50,941 nucleotides of DNA, taken from NCBI GenBank assembly GCA_018399285.1, contig JAGYOW010000021.1, positions 1 through 50,941 on the forward strand, in the 5' to 3' direction. The notes below the pieces were generated by a model that worked only from the letters and a program-made list of their open reading frames with translations, was not told the origin of the DNA and made no database searches. Shown here piece after piece: positions 1-9,389 of the stretch; position 1 is the stretch's first letter; each line of letters begins with the position of its first letter. Source of the DNA: Desulfotignum sp. Its GTDB lineage: Bacteria > Desulfobacterota > Desulfobacteria > Desulfobacterales > Desulfobacteraceae. The position numbers were made by a program, and so were the translations under genes.

Positions 1-1
1 G

Positions 2-187
2 CACAACCTGGATGTGATCAAGACAGCGGACTGGGTCATGGATTTAGGACCTGAAGGCGGGGCCGGCGGCGGAGAAATTGTGGCCCAGGGCACTCCGGAG
101 AAGATAGCTGATATCCCGGGCAGCCACACTGGACAGTATCTGAAAACGATGCTGAAAACCGGCACATTGATTTCCAAAGCCGGTTAG
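2..187 (+). CDS. uvrA: UvrA excinuclease subunit A, C-terminal end (partial)
   Basis: Only the last 61 codons are in the window; the gene begins upstream of base 1. The reading begins with [20 protein letters not shown], which matches the end of the second ATPase domain of UvrA (the H-loop and the D-WV-DLGPEGG signature), followed by [13 protein letters not shown]. UvrA is the ATP-dependent damage-sensing subunit of nucleotide excision repair and works with UvrB and UvrC. The gene converges on the aspartate kinase gene with about 100 bp between the stops, in which I see no clear terminator. Confidence 0.88.
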   Translation, partial: HNLDVIKTADWVMDLGPEGGAGGGEIVAQGTPEKIADIPGSHTGQYLKTMLKTGTLISKAG

Positions 188-291
188 GTTGTGCAGAACC
201 TGAAAAACAGAACAGGCGGCCCAAACAACCGGGAGCCATACCGGCCAATATCTGAAAAAATGCGTTCTGCCTTGTCAGATGACGGGACCGG

Positions 292-1677
292 TCAAAGTAG
301 TGGCGGAGAAGAATTGAAAAAAGCGTCGTGCAGCGCCTGGATCGTGGCATCCAGGCTGTCTTCATCTACCAGGAAATACATGGCCGCGTCCGAGGCCCCG
401 AAAGAGATCATCTCGATGTTGACGTCGGCGTTGGACACCGCAGTGAAACAGCGGGCCGCAATACCCCGGCTGTGGTGGAGGCCCTCCCCCACAATGCTGA
501 CCAGGGCCACCCGGGTCCGGCACACGGATTCTCTGAACGGCCGGGGGTGGATTTCCCGGATACCGGCATGGGCGGTTTGGGCGTCATTTTTGGACACCAG
601 CAGGCTGATACAGGTCTGGGACGTGACCACGGATTTGATGTTGATGCCTTTGTCTGAAACGGCCCGGGTGATCAGGGACAGAATCCCCTGCCGGGCCCCC
701 ACCCCGGAGGCGTGGATTTTCAGGATGGCCACATCCCGGGTATAGGAAACGCTTTTGATGATGGTGTCGGCTTGCCTGGCCCGGCGGGTGATTCGGCTGC
801 CCCGGGCATCCGGGTCATAGGTGTTCTTGACGGCAATGTCGATGCCTGCCTGGCGCACCGGCTCCACTGTCCGGGGGTGCAGAATCCCGGCCCCGGTATA
901 GGCCAGTTCTGCGGCCTCTTCATAGGTCAGTTCGGGAATCAGCCGGCAATCGGGGAGGTTGTCCGGGTCTGCGGTCATGAATCCCGGGGTGTCTTTCCAG
1001 ATTTCCAGGAGGTCGGCATCGACTCCGGCGGTGACCACGGCTGCAGAATAGTCGGATCCACCCCTGCCGAATGTGGTGATTTCTCCGGTGTCGCTGACAC
1101 CATAGAATCCGGGAACAAACAAAATTTTGTTTTCCGTGACCTGTCTGCCCAGGCGCAGGGACAGGTTTTCCCGGGTGGGGGCCATGAGGGCCGTGGCATC
1201 CATGAATTTGCCGTCCGTGATGATGCCGGCTTCTTCCGGCAGGACCACCCCGCTGTCAATGCCCCGGGATGCCATGGCCGCTGCCAGGATCATGGCGGAC
1301 ATCCGTTCCCCGGACACGGCGATCATGTCCCGCATTCTCGGCGTGGCCTCCCGGGTGAAGCTGATGCCGAAATAGTACCGTTCCAGTTTGCCCAGCAGGT
1401 CCTCGAGCTTTTGAAGGGCACGATCTTTTTCTTCGACAGAATCCACCAGGTAGTCGACAATGGTCTGATGGCGGTTTCTCAGGTCCTGAATGACCCCTTC
1501 TATGGAGTCTTCGGATGCCAGTGCGGCCTCGATGCCGGAAACAAGAATATCCGTGATCCCGAAAAATGCAGACACCACAAAAATATTCCCTTTTCCCCGG
1601 GCCGCTGCCAGATCCAGAATAATGTTTGCGGTGGGCCCGTCCTTGAGACATCCGCCGCCGATTTTGATGATTTTCAT
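292..1677 (-). CDS. Aspartate kinase (monofunctional, with ACT domains)
   Basis: The 461-residue protein should phosphorylate L-aspartate, the first step to lysine, threonine and methionine. The N-terminal kinase motif is KIGGGCLKDG at 5-14, a variant of the usual KFGGTS. SGERMSA (122-128) and FGRGGSDYSA (about 203-212) are the conserved substrate and nucleotide loops. Residues from about 315 to the end look like two ACT regulatory domains, so feedback control by an amino acid is likely. The start codon overlaps the stop of the upstream hydroxyacid dehydrogenase (ATGA), so the two are translationally coupled. The C-terminus (FFNSSPPLL) is not conserved in the family as far as I know. Which end product inhibits it cannot be read from the sequence. 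Confidence 0.88.
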   Translation of the reverse strand: MKIIKIGGGCLKDGPTANIILDLAAARGKGNIFVVSAFFGITDILVSGIEAALASEDSIEGVIQDLRNRHQTIVDYLVDSVEEKDRALQKLEDLLGKLERYYFGISFTREATPRMRDMIAVSGERMSAMILAAAMASRGIDSGVVLPEEAGIITDGKFMDATALMAPTRENLSLRLGRQVTENKILFVPGFYGVSDTGEITTFGRGGSDYSAAVVTAGVDADLLEIWKDTPGFMTADPDNLPDCRLIPELTYEEAAELAYTGAGILHPRTVEPVRQAGIDIAVKNTYDPDARGSRITRRARQADTIIKSVSYTRDVAILKIHASGVGARQGILSLITRAVSDKGINIKSVVTSQTCISLLVSKNDAQTAHAGIREIHPRPFRESVCRTRVALVSIVGEGLHHSRGIAARCFTAVSNADVNIEMISFGASDAAMYFLVDEDSLDATIQALHDAFFNSSPPLL

Positions 1678-2660
1678 GCCAGAACCTCGGGGTTGACAAT
1701 ATGAGGGACTTTGCCGGTATTATAAAATTCAATGATATTCTGGGCCGCCAGAACAGACATTTGATCCCGGGCTTCCATGGTGCCGGAGCCCACATGGGGC
1801 AGCACACACACATTTTCCATGGACAGCAGGGGGTTGTCCTTTGCCATGGGTTCCGGGTCGGTGACATCCAGGCCGGCCCCCCAGATCTGCTTTTGGTTCA
1901 ATGCCTCGATCAGGTCGGGCTCGTGATGAATGGGGCCTCTGGCCGTGTTGATGAACACTGCGGAGGGTTTCATTTTTCTGAAAGCCCGCGCATCGAAAAT
2001 ATGCCGGGTTTCCGGGGTCAGGGCGCAGTGGACCGACAGGATATCGCTTTGTTCCAGAAGCTGATCCAATGGAACATGTCGGGCACCCAGTTGTTTTTCA
2101 GCCGCAAGGTTCCGGTTCCGGTTGTGATAGATGACCGGCATGTCATAGGCAGCGCTGCACCGCTGGGCCATTTTGATACCGATGCGGCCGAGGCCTAAAA
2201 TCCCCAGGGTTTTGCCTTTGAGTTCAAATCCCAGGTGGCCCGTGGGATTGAAGTGTCCCCACTGCCCGGTGAGAATGGTTTTGTGCAGGAAAAAGAATTT
2301 TCGGGCCGCAGCGATCATCAGTCCGAAGGCGATGTCGGCCGTGGCCTCGCTCATGGCATCCGGGGTAAAGCCTACAGGAATTTTTTTCCGGGTGGCTTCC
2401 GGGATGTCGATGTTGTCATATCCCACGGCAAACTGGGATATGATTTCCAGATGGGAGCACCGGTCCAGAAACGGTTTGTCGATGCGGTCGGTGAGGGTGC
2501 ACAGCAGGGCCTGGTGATCTTTGGCCTCTGCTGCCAGCTCCTCCGGTGTCATGGGCCGGTCCTGATCCCAGAAGGTGAGGCGGAACCGTTCCTGCTCAAG
2601 CAGGTTTATGCCGGCGGCCGGGTATTTCCGGGTGATCAGTATTTTCGGGTGGTCAATCAT
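1674..2660 (-). CDS. D-isomer-specific 2-hydroxyacid dehydrogenase (glyoxylate/hydroxypyruvate reductase-like)
   Basis: This 328-residue protein has the two-domain fold of NAD(P)-dependent D-2-hydroxyacid dehydrogenases. GLGRIG at about 156-161 is the dinucleotide-binding loop. The catalytic Arg lies in NTARGPI, the Glu in the DPEP segment, and the His in LPHVGSGT. The closest named family by eye is GyaR/GhrB glyoxylate reductase, but the substrate is not fixed by motifs. I chose ATG at 2660 (MIDHPKILITRK), which gives the usual family N-terminus; a TTG at 2699 would add 13 residues without an evident ribosome site. Its stop overlaps the aspartate kinase start by 4 bases (ATGA). Co-transcription with an aspartate kinase is unusual and hints at a role near serine, homoserine or C2 metabolism (inference). 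Confidence 0.85.
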   Translation of the reverse strand: MIDHPKILITRKYPAAGINLLEQERFRLTFWDQDRPMTPEELAAEAKDHQALLCTLTDRIDKPFLDRCSHLEIISQFAVGYDNIDIPEATRKKIPVGFTPDAMSEATADIAFGLMIAAARKFFFLHKTILTGQWGHFNPTGHLGFELKGKTLGILGLGRIGIKMAQRCSAAYDMPVIYHNRNRNLAAEKQLGARHVPLDQLLEQSDILSVHCALTPETRHIFDARAFRKMKPSAVFINTARGPIHHEPDLIEALNQKQIWGAGLDVTDPEPMAKDNPLLSMENVCVLPHVGSGTMEARDQMSVLAAQNIIEFYNTGKVPHIVNPEVLA

Positions 2661-2711
2661 GATACAAATCACATTATGCAAGTCAGCACCCGGTGTCAAG
2701 ACCGAAAGAAA

Positions 2712-2735
2712 GGGACGTAGTTAACTTATCAACTT
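2712..2735 (+). repeat. Left terminal inverted repeat (24 bp)
   Basis: This 24-bp arm is the exact reverse complement of 3771-3794. It contains GTTAAC and two tandem AACTTATC units, and includes the stop codon of the transposase gene. Confidence 0.9.
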
Positions 2736-3734
2736 ATCAATATGGATTTCTTTTTCTTCAATTATTCGGTGTCCCCGGGCGACTGCCTTGCTTACCGCTG
2801 CCGTGGAAATCCCGAAACGCCCGGCCAGGGACCGCATGGTTACTCCAATCTTGCGAACGGCAACGTAGCACACCAGGCTTCGTGCCTCTACCGTACGCTT
2901 GTAGCGCCCCGGCAGCCATACCTCCTTGACCGGCATGGCGAGAAGCGTCGCGACCCTTTCAGCAACGGTATCCACGGTTATTCCCCGTGCCTTCAAGGTG
3001 TGCCGCCGTTCAAACTCATCTTCCGCAGCGGTAAGCATTCGTTCAACAAAGTCGCTGTCGCCCAGAATGCGTTCATCACCGGTAGCACGCAGACCCGCTT
3101 CATGAAGATCTCTCACGGAAGTCCATCCGCCGTGGCTGCGAACAAGACCGCCGCCGGTCAAATCTGTCCGACAGCCCTGCTCGATCCCCTGGGCGATAAA
3201 GTCCCGGTATCTCATTCGCGCCTGTCCCTGCTGCTTACCGAAACAGGATAGAACCTCATCTACATGCTGCCAGGATTGCGTGGCCGTTCCCATGACAACG
3301 GCATGCCCTGAGAAGGGATACCTGTCAAGGCGATCCATGTCGTTCACCAGGCCGGCCCGTAGCGGGTTCAGATGAATATAGCGAACCAGCTCAAGAAAAT
3401 AGGCATCCTCCTGGCAGAGGATTGACTTGTAGCGATTCTGAAACAGATGCCCCTGGCGACTATGACGCAGGTTGAAGCTGACCGCATGGCCCGTCATCAA
3501 TCGTCGCATGACCCTGGAAAGGGGAGCAGCGCCGGTCCGCAGCAGCAGATGAAAATGGTTGGACAGCAGTGCCCAGGCGTAACAGGCCGTGCCCGTTTCT
3601 TCGAAAATGACGTCCAGCCTTTTCAGAAACGATTTTCGGTCCTTTTCATCCCTGAAGATCGCCGTTCCGTCAATACCTTTGGCGATAACGTGGTGAAGCG
3701 CCCCCGGCGCGTCTATGCGTGGCTGTCGCGGCAT
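2721..3734 (-). CDS. REP-associated-type Y1 (HUH) transposase
   Basis: The 337-residue protein opens with MPRQPRIDAPGALHHVIAKG, typical of the Y1 transposase family related to IS200 and the RAYT proteins. The HUH metal motif is HFH at 60-62 (SNHFHLLL). The probable nicking tyrosine is Tyr119 in RYIHLNPLRAGLV. The family acts as a single-strand endonuclease that cuts near DNA hairpins. After the about 180-residue catalytic part there is a C-terminal extension with a helix-turn-helix-like stretch (LAGRFGISTAAVSKAVARG), similar to the DnaA-like domain of long family members. The last residues (DKLIS) and stop lie inside the left 24-bp inverted repeat. The gene looks intact, so the element may still be active. 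Confidence 0.88.
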   Translation of the reverse strand: MPRQPRIDAPGALHHVIAKGIDGTAIFRDEKDRKSFLKRLDVIFEETGTACYAWALLSNHFHLLLRTGAAPLSRVMRRLMTGHAVSFNLRHSRQGHLFQNRYKSILCQEDAYFLELVRYIHLNPLRAGLVNDMDRLDRYPFSGHAVVMGTATQSWQHVDEVLSCFGKQQGQARMRYRDFIAQGIEQGCRTDLTGGGLVRSHGGWTSVRDLHEAGLRATGDERILGDSDFVERMLTAAEDEFERRHTLKARGITVDTVAERVATLLAMPVKEVWLPGRYKRTVEARSLVCYVAVRKIGVTMRSLAGRFGISTAAVSKAVARGHRIIEEKEIHIDKLIS

Positions 3735-3770
3735 AATAAAGGAACGTTAGCAGAGAGATGGCGTAGTGTC

Positions 3771-3794
3771 AAGTTGATAAGTTAACTACGTCCC
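3771..3794 (-). repeat. Right terminal inverted repeat (24 bp)
   Basis: This is the exact reverse complement of 2712-2735. It lies 37 bp upstream of the transposase start and may also carry promoter or cleavage signals. Confidence 0.9.
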
Positions 3795-3844
3795 TGTCCC
3801 CTTTGACAAATTCGTAAATATACATAATAATTTCATCTTTTTAA

Positions 3845-3876
3845 ATCAGGGTGGATGATTTTTTTGACACCCTGAT
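3845..3876 (+). promoter_or_regulatory. Hairpin immediately before the SDR gene start
   Basis: ATCAGGGTG (3845-3853) pairs perfectly with CACCCTGAT (3868-3876) around a 14-base T-rich loop, ending 8 bases before the ATG at 3885. It could be a repressor site, or an RNA hairpin that limits access to the ribosome site; no good Shine-Dalgarno sequence is visible otherwise. Its function is not known. Confidence 0.4.
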
Positions 3877-3884
3877 GGCAGATA

Positions 3885-5468
3885 ATGATGATAGATAAAC
3901 AGGACAGATATATAGTGGCATCCATCGAAATTGATGAGGATCGGGACACGCTGACGGCTATAAGGCACTGCATACCGGTGCTGGAGCAAATTGTTGAGCG
4001 GTCGGAACTTCTGGCAAAATTATCAGAGAATGACCGCGTTGCCCTGCTTTCTGCGGCAGGGAAAATTGCCCGGCCTGATCCTGACGAGATACGAAAACGG
4101 AAGAAGGACAAACAACAGCGTAAGCGCAGGGCCATTGTTGAAAAGGAAAAGCGGGTGAGGGCGGCCACCGGTATCCGGAAGGCCAGAAAAGCCTCGGTGT
4201 TTACCGCGCCCCTGAAGATTTCAGGTCCTGTTCCGGTGACAAAAGAGACCGGGCAAACGCTGGAATCCCCCCGGAACTGCTATGTATGCAAGGCAGCGTT
4301 TAAACAGATCCATCACTTCTACGATGCCATGTGTCCGGAATGCGCGGAGTTCAACTATCAGAAACGATTTCAGACCGCGTCCCTGAAGGGTCAGGTGGCA
4401 TTGATCACAGGGTCCCGTCTTAAAATCGGATACCAGGCCACCCTGATGATGCTCAGGGCCGGGGCAAAGGTGATTGCCACGACCCGGTTCCCCAGGGATT
4501 CCGCCCTCCGGTTTTCAAAGGAGGATGATTTTTCCGACTGGGGCCACAGGCTTCAGATTTACGGTCTGGATCTGCGGCATACCCCGAGTGTGGAGCTGTT
4601 CTGTGATTATATCAAGGATACGTATCAGCGGCTGGACATCCTGATCAATAATGCGGCCCAGACCGTCCGGCGGCCACCTGGATTTTACGCCCATCTCATG
4701 GAAAATGAGACCAGGGACACGGAACTGCTGCCTGAGAATGCCCGGATTCTTCTGGGGCAGTATGGCAAATGCATCTCCCGGCTTACGTCCGGCCGGCCGG
4801 AAAATATCGGGGAGGAAAAGGCCCTGCCCGTGACCTGGAACGGATCGGCACCGGGGATAGGGCTGCGCATGTCGGCACAACTGTCCCAGATTCCCTACGC
4901 CTATGACCATTCTCTGGATGTGCCCGAGGTGTTCCCTGCAGGCAGACTGGATGCAGACCTCCAGCAGATGGATCTGCGCAAGACCAACTCCTGGCGGTTG
5001 CGGCTGGGGGAAATTCAGACATCTGAAATGCTGGAGATCCAGCTGGTCAACTCCGTGGCACCCTTTGTGCTGTGCAACCGCCTGGCAGAGCTGATGAAGC
5101 AGGACAACACAGGGCAGAAGCATATTGTGAATGTCTCGGCAATGGAGGGCAAGTTCCTGAGGTTTAAGAAGGGCAGCCGCCATCCCCACACCAACATGGC
5201 CAAGGCCTCCTTGAACATGCTCACCCATACGGCGGCCAGTGACCTGGCCAGGTACGGCATTTACATGAATGCCGTGGATACGGGCTGGGTAACGGATGAG
5301 GATCCGGCGGTCCTGGCAAAGCAAAAAATAGCTGATCATGATTTCCAGCCCCCGCTGGATATTGTGGACGGGGCAGCCAGGATCTGCGACCCGTTTTTCC
5401 ACGGGATCATCACGGGAAAACACTGGTGCGGTAAATTTCTAAAGGATTATTTCCCCATTGACTGGTAG
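3885..5468 (+). CDS. SDR-family oxidoreductase with zinc-ribbon-like insert and no catalytic Tyr
   Basis: The 527-residue protein has three parts. Residues 1-110 form a charged, helical region rich in Lys/Arg ([20 protein letters not shown]). Residues 131-160 hold a four-cysteine knuckle, C132-x2-C135 and C150-x2-C153, likely binding zinc. From about 168 there is a short-chain dehydrogenase Rossmann fold: TGSRLKIG (175-182) for the cofactor and NNAAQT (255-260). The usual YxxxK active site reads TNMAK: Lys440 is kept but the Tyr position is Thr436; Ser418 is in VNVS. The long segment 270-385 is an insertion compared with classical 250-residue SDRs. The cysteine knuckle and basic arm suggest nucleic-acid or protein binding. 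Catalysis by a non-classical mechanism, or loss of catalysis, are both possible. The gene stands alone, with a terminator-like hairpin after it. Confidence 0.7.
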   Translation: MMIDKQDRYIVASIEIDEDRDTLTAIRHCIPVLEQIVERSELLAKLSENDRVALLSAAGKIARPDPDEIRKRKKDKQQRKRRAIVEKEKRVRAATGIRKARKASVFTAPLKISGPVPVTKETGQTLESPRNCYVCKAAFKQIHHFYDAMCPECAEFNYQKRFQTASLKGQVALITGSRLKIGYQATLMMLRAGAKVIATTRFPRDSALRFSKEDDFSDWGHRLQIYGLDLRHTPSVELFCDYIKDTYQRLDILINNAAQTVRRPPGFYAHLMENETRDTELLPENARILLGQYGKCISRLTSGRPENIGEEKALPVTWNGSAPGIGLRMSAQLSQIPYAYDHSLDVPEVFPAGRLDADLQQMDLRKTNSWRLRLGEIQTSEMLEIQLVNSVAPFVLCNRLAELMKQDNTGQKHIVNVSAMEGKFLRFKKGSRHPHTNMAKASLNMLTHTAASDLARYGIYMNAVDTGWVTDEDPAVLAKQKIADHDFQPPLDIVDGAARICDPFFHGIITGKHWCGKFLKDYFPIDW

Positions 5469-5494
5469 GAGACAGGACATCAGCCGGCAAAACA

Positions 5495-5523
5495 GCCGGG
5501 GTTCTAAAATTCTGAACCCCGGC
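5495..5523 (+). terminator. Stem-loop after the SDR gene (possible bidirectional terminator)
   Basis: GCCGGGGTTC (5495-5504) pairs with GAACCCCGGC (5514-5523) around a 9-base loop. It lies between the convergent SDR gene and the broken thiolase gene. There is no strong T-run, so Rho-independent function is uncertain. Confidence 0.5.
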
Positions 5524-5560
5524 CGGTAACGCTTATAGTGTTATCTGTTGATATCACGCA

Positions 5561-6759
5561 TCAGAGGCGCTCAAAATATGCAGAAGCTGCGCCTATGTGC
5601 CGCTGCCGATGCATGGGATACGACTCCTGAAACTGCCGCTGTTCACTTCCCTTCCAGGTTGGCCAGGCAGGTGGCGGTTAGCTTGGCACCTGTGCAGCCC
5701 AGGGATGGCCCAGGGCGATGGCGCCGCCGTGGATGTTGATGGTTCATGATGCCTATGGGGTCCAGTTCCCTTTATGCAGCAGTTGCAGGCCTGGGAGGCA
5801 AAGGCTTCATTGATTTGACAGATATCGATGTCATCAATGGTCATGCCGGCCTGGGCTAGGACTCTGGGGATGGCATATCTGTGTCTACACCCATTTCACT
5901 TGATTTGCACCTGATGGTGGCATAGGATACCAGATTTGGGCAATGGGGGTTTGTGTTCCAGCGCTCCATTTTCCTTGATGCGATAGATGGTGGGCGCGCC
6001 CCGTCCGTGTCTGGGCTGGGAGGAGCGCTGTTTGCGGTGACCCGGAGCTGGCCTTGAACACACTGGTGCAGCCGTCACCTCCTCAGGTGTGGATTCCTAG
6101 ATCCCGTCATCATGTTTGACAATGAAGGCTCTTCTTTTTTTGTAGGTCCCGTCATCCTGTTTCATTTCATTTGATGGCGGGTGTGGGCACGACGTGAACA
6201 GACCGTTGTCCCGGCCCTGAAGCCTTGGCCTGGGATGCTGCGGCAACGTATCCTGATCCCAAGTGCCGGGAGATGTTGTCGTTCCGGCCACGCTTTCCGC
6301 GGTGATGCCCATGTATGGACACGTGCATTTCCGGGTAAGTCCGGGGAAAATCTCCTGGATGGGGCCGGGGCACGCCACGCCCATGGGGACATAAGCAGGC
6401 TGACCTGCATGCCTGCCCATGGTGACATCGGACCATCCCATCTGACCATGGAGGCCAGGGCACGGCTTCCAGGCCGGAGAACCGGTTCACCGTGGCAGAA
6501 TGGACACAATTTTGTCGGGAAATCCCGCCATCTTGGCAGCCACCCGTCCCAGATTCAGGCCCTGTTCCGCTTCCGGGAATGCACATCCCAGCATCATGTC
6601 AATGTAAAACAGATCCACGGTCAGGTTCGTGGTTTTTTCCACAGCCTGCTTCATGATAAAGGTGATCGCTTCTCGGGCCGGGTCTGGTTGAACTGGCTCT
6701 TTTTCTGCTTCTTCTGCAGCCCGGGGTCCGTAATCACTAATAATATATGCGTCTTTCAT
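5561..6759 (-). pseudogene. Acetyl-CoA acetyltransferase / 3-ketoacyl-CoA thiolase, multiply frameshifted
   Basis: Reading across frames gives a whole thiolase of about 400 codons. The start is MKDAYIIS at 6759 behind a strong AAGGAGGAGACACC ribosome site; [14 protein letters not shown] text follows near 6530, where a thiolase would have [24 protein letters not shown] is near 5830; the GGAIALGHP region is near 5730; CIGSG and the end AYFERL-stop are at about 5561. Thiolases cleave or form 3-ketoacyl-CoA. Overall length is conserved, but at least several single-base indels put the parts in different frames, so no complete product can be made from the sequence as given. The ribosome site follows the end of the FadN-type gene by a few bases, so they were one operon. 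Sequencing error is an alternative to true decay. Confidence 0.8.
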
Positions 6760-6773
6760 TGGTGTCTCCTCCT

Positions 6774-9177
6774 TCAGCTTCTGAGCGGTTTGCCGGTTTC
6801 GTTCATGTGGTCGATCCGGGCAAATTTGCTTTCTTCAGAAATCCACGAATGCGTCTCTCTTTCCAGTGCCCTTCACTGACCTCGATCCACATTGACATTC
6901 CGCCGCCTGCTTATTACAGGGGCAATCCGTTTGGGCCAGGAATGCATTGCCATGATCGCTCGCGAAATTAAGCCGTTGCGCATGTTGTGGAGTTCTGCGT
7001 TCACCATGCCCTGGAAGCCGGCATCGCCGAACACTTTCAACGGTTGTTTCATGGGCGGTACACCCGTCATCCACCATTCTCAAGACCTCTTTTTTGGCTT
7101 CGCCCACCAGGGTGTCCCGGTTGAAAACGATGCGGTCCGCCTGTCCCAGGAATCCGTTACCCACGGCCTGGGCTGCAGATATTGACACGGCAGCCATGCC
7201 GATTTTCATGAACGCTGCCACAAAGATTTGGCCAGGTCCACGTCTTTACATCAGTTTTTCCGGGCAGGCATTTACATGTTTTTCCACAGATCTTCATGGT
7301 GCCGCCGCCGGCGTAAGGCAAAAAGGCCCACTCCGATTTCCACCAGTCCCATGTACAGCTCGGAATGGGCCACAATGCGGTCCGGGCGCCCAGTTTCACC
7401 CGCCGCCCAGGGTCATGCCGTAAGGGGCCGCCACCACGGGAAGGGAGCATATCAGCCTGGATCCCGTCCTCGCGCTTTTTTCTGAAACGCATCGATTTCC
7501 GCGTATTTTGTCGCGGCACAGCTTGGAGATAAAGCCTAAGTCCGCTCCCCGCGGAACAACGCGCCCGCCGCCGGCTTCTGTTGCTTTTACTTAACGGCTT
7601 CCACGCCGCTTTTATCCACATGATCTGAGACTTTCGGGCAACGAAATCCACACAATCTGCTATTGATGGCATTCATTTTGGTATGGAATTCCAGGCAGAA
7701 CACCCTGTCTCCGATATCCACCAGAGATGATGATTGCCGTCTTGTCATTGCCTTTGGCTGGGCAATGGACACCAGGGATTCCGGCACGGGCAGATTGTGC
7801 TTCGTAATCCGGCGGAAGCAAAGTCATAAAAATACCTGACTCCGTTCCTCCAGCTTGTAAAACAGGTGCTTCCCGCATCCAGCATGGCTTTCACATTGGC
7901 CGGGGATCTCCAGGCCGTTTTACCATGCGTTCCACGGCATCGGCCGCCATACATCCCATTGTTCAGCGACCCATCTCAAGTTAGCCCCATTTCATGGCAT
8001 TGTCGATTTCCACCACCGTGTCGGCAATTTCCGAATCCGGTTACGTATACCGGAAAGCTGTTGCCAGTTTCCAGGCAAATTTGCCGGCTTTGTCATCGGC
8101 TTTGAAAGCACGTGCAGTTGATTTTTCGTCAGGGGTGCTGCTTTTCTGGCCGCATCAGAGGCAGGGGGGAAGGAAGGCCGTGTTCCAGGCTTCCCCATAT
8201 ATTCCAGGTTTTCAGGTTCAGTCACTCTTGCGGATTTTTTTTTCCACTCCGGGGTGAGGCCTTGGTTTTAAGAACCCGGCCTTGGTCTTGTTGCCTGCCC
8301 AGCAGTGTCCTGCCCGCTATTTTTTCCAAAGTCCGGCAGCTGCATGATGTTCCGCTGCTCGTCAGCGTCTTTGTACAGGTCATAGGAGCTTTGGGCCACA
8401 TGCATCATCATATCCAGGCCCCACCAGGTCCGTGGTCTGAAGATGGCGGCTTTGGGCCGTCCTACATGGCTGTGGGCCGAAATGCATCCACTTCCGCACG
8501 TGTGAGTCCGTCTTCCCTGCATGAACCGCATGGCCGCGCTGATGCCCTGGATCCCGATGCGGTTGCCCACAAAGTTGGGGGGTATCCTTGGCCCAGACAA
8601 TGCCTTTGCCTAAGTTTCTCTCGCCGAATTTTGAAATGAAATCCAGGACCTCGGGCAGGGTTTCCTTGCCCGGGATCAGCTCCAGCAGATGCATGTACCG
8701 CACGGGGTTGAAAAAATGGGTGCCCATGAAGTGCTGCTTGAATTCCGCGGAAAATCCTTCCGTGATGTCCTGGAGCGGAATGCCCGAGGTGTTGGTGCTT
8801 ACGATGGATCCGGGTTTCCGGATCTTTGCCACTTTTTCGAACAGATTGCGTTTGATATCCAGCCGTTCCACCACCACTTCCACGATCCAGTCGCATGCAG
8901 CCAGTTTGTCAATGTCATCTTCCAGGTTGCCGATGGAGATCAGGCCGGCATCCTTTTTGTTGAAAAACAATGAGGGGGATGATGCCAGGGCCGCGTCCAG
9001 ACCGGCTTTGACGATCCGGTTTCGGGCTGTGGGGTCATTTTTCTCTTCGTCTTTCAGATCAAATGGAACAATGTCCAAAAGCAGTACCTTTACACCGGCA
9101 CCGGCCAGAAGTGCGGCAATACCGCCTCCCATGATCCCGGATCCGATGACTGCGGCCTGTCTGATTTTTCTTGCCAT
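6774..9177 (-). pseudogene. FadN-type 3-hydroxyacyl-CoA dehydrogenase/enoyl-CoA hydratase, frameshifted
   Basis: The start is clear: ATG at 9177 after TATCAGGAGGACATC, encoding MARKIRQAAVIGSGIMGGGI, the NAD-binding fold of 3-hydroxyacyl-CoA dehydrogenase. The frame stays open to about 8585 (STNTSGIPL, MGTHFFNPVRYMHLLEL). After that the expected sequence continues in changing frames: NFVGNRIGIQGI near 8575, TDLVG and YDLYKDADEQRN near 8360-8430, the hydratase segment LPYAGGGTMKI near 7300, and FMKIGMAAVS with DRIVFNRDTLVGEAKKEVLRMVDDG near 7100-7210. The end, TGKPLRS-stop, is at 6774. The span of 2404 bp equals about 800 codons, the normal length of this dehydrogenase-first bifunctional family. 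It would carry out two beta-oxidation steps ahead of the downstream thiolase. It is broken by many small indels. Confidence 0.82.
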
Positions 9178-9226
9178 GATGTCCTCCTGATAAAAGGGTG
9201 AGTATTCGTGATTCAAATTTTATATT

Positions 9227-9242
9227 ATGAATGAGTATTCAT
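9227..9242. promoter_or_regulatory. Operator-like palindrome 1 (ATGAAT-N4-ATTCAT)
   Basis: This palindrome lies about 50 bp upstream of the FadN-type start codon and has exactly the same half-sites and spacing as the palindrome at 9390-9405. TetR-family regulators of fatty-acid genes often bind sites of this type (family knowledge). No regulator gene is adjacent. Confidence 0.55.
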
Positions 9243-9389
9243 TTTTGATTAACAGAAATTCACCGGGGTTGTCAAGGAAAATTATTTTCCGGATAATGGG
9301 ACATAATCACATTCAATTTCAAATTGTTAGGGTATCAATGTGGACGTGTGAGCTCCAGGCGTATTCAGCCGGCAGGGAAAATCAAATAA

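Larger units (their letters stand above)
2712..3794. mobile_element. Small Y1-transposase element with perfect 24-bp terminal inverted repeats
   Basis: A 1083-bp unit holds one gene (minus strand, 2721-3734) and is bounded by a perfect 24-bp inverted repeat (2712-2735 and 3771-3794), beginning GGGACGTAGTTAAC. The repeats contain GTTAAC and a tandem AACTTATC motif. The left repeat lies inside the gene: it encodes the last residues and the TAA stop. The gene belongs to the HUH/Y1 (IS200-like, REP-associated) group, whose members normally act on subterminal hairpins, so long perfect terminal inverted repeats are notable. The unit sits between the hydroxyacid dehydrogenase operon and an SDR gene and interrupts neither. 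Confidence 0.75.

Noticed and set aside
6167..6586. Separate small genes within 5.6-8.4 kb
   Set aside because: All are pieces of the thiolase and FadN-type genes or their opposite-strand shadows.
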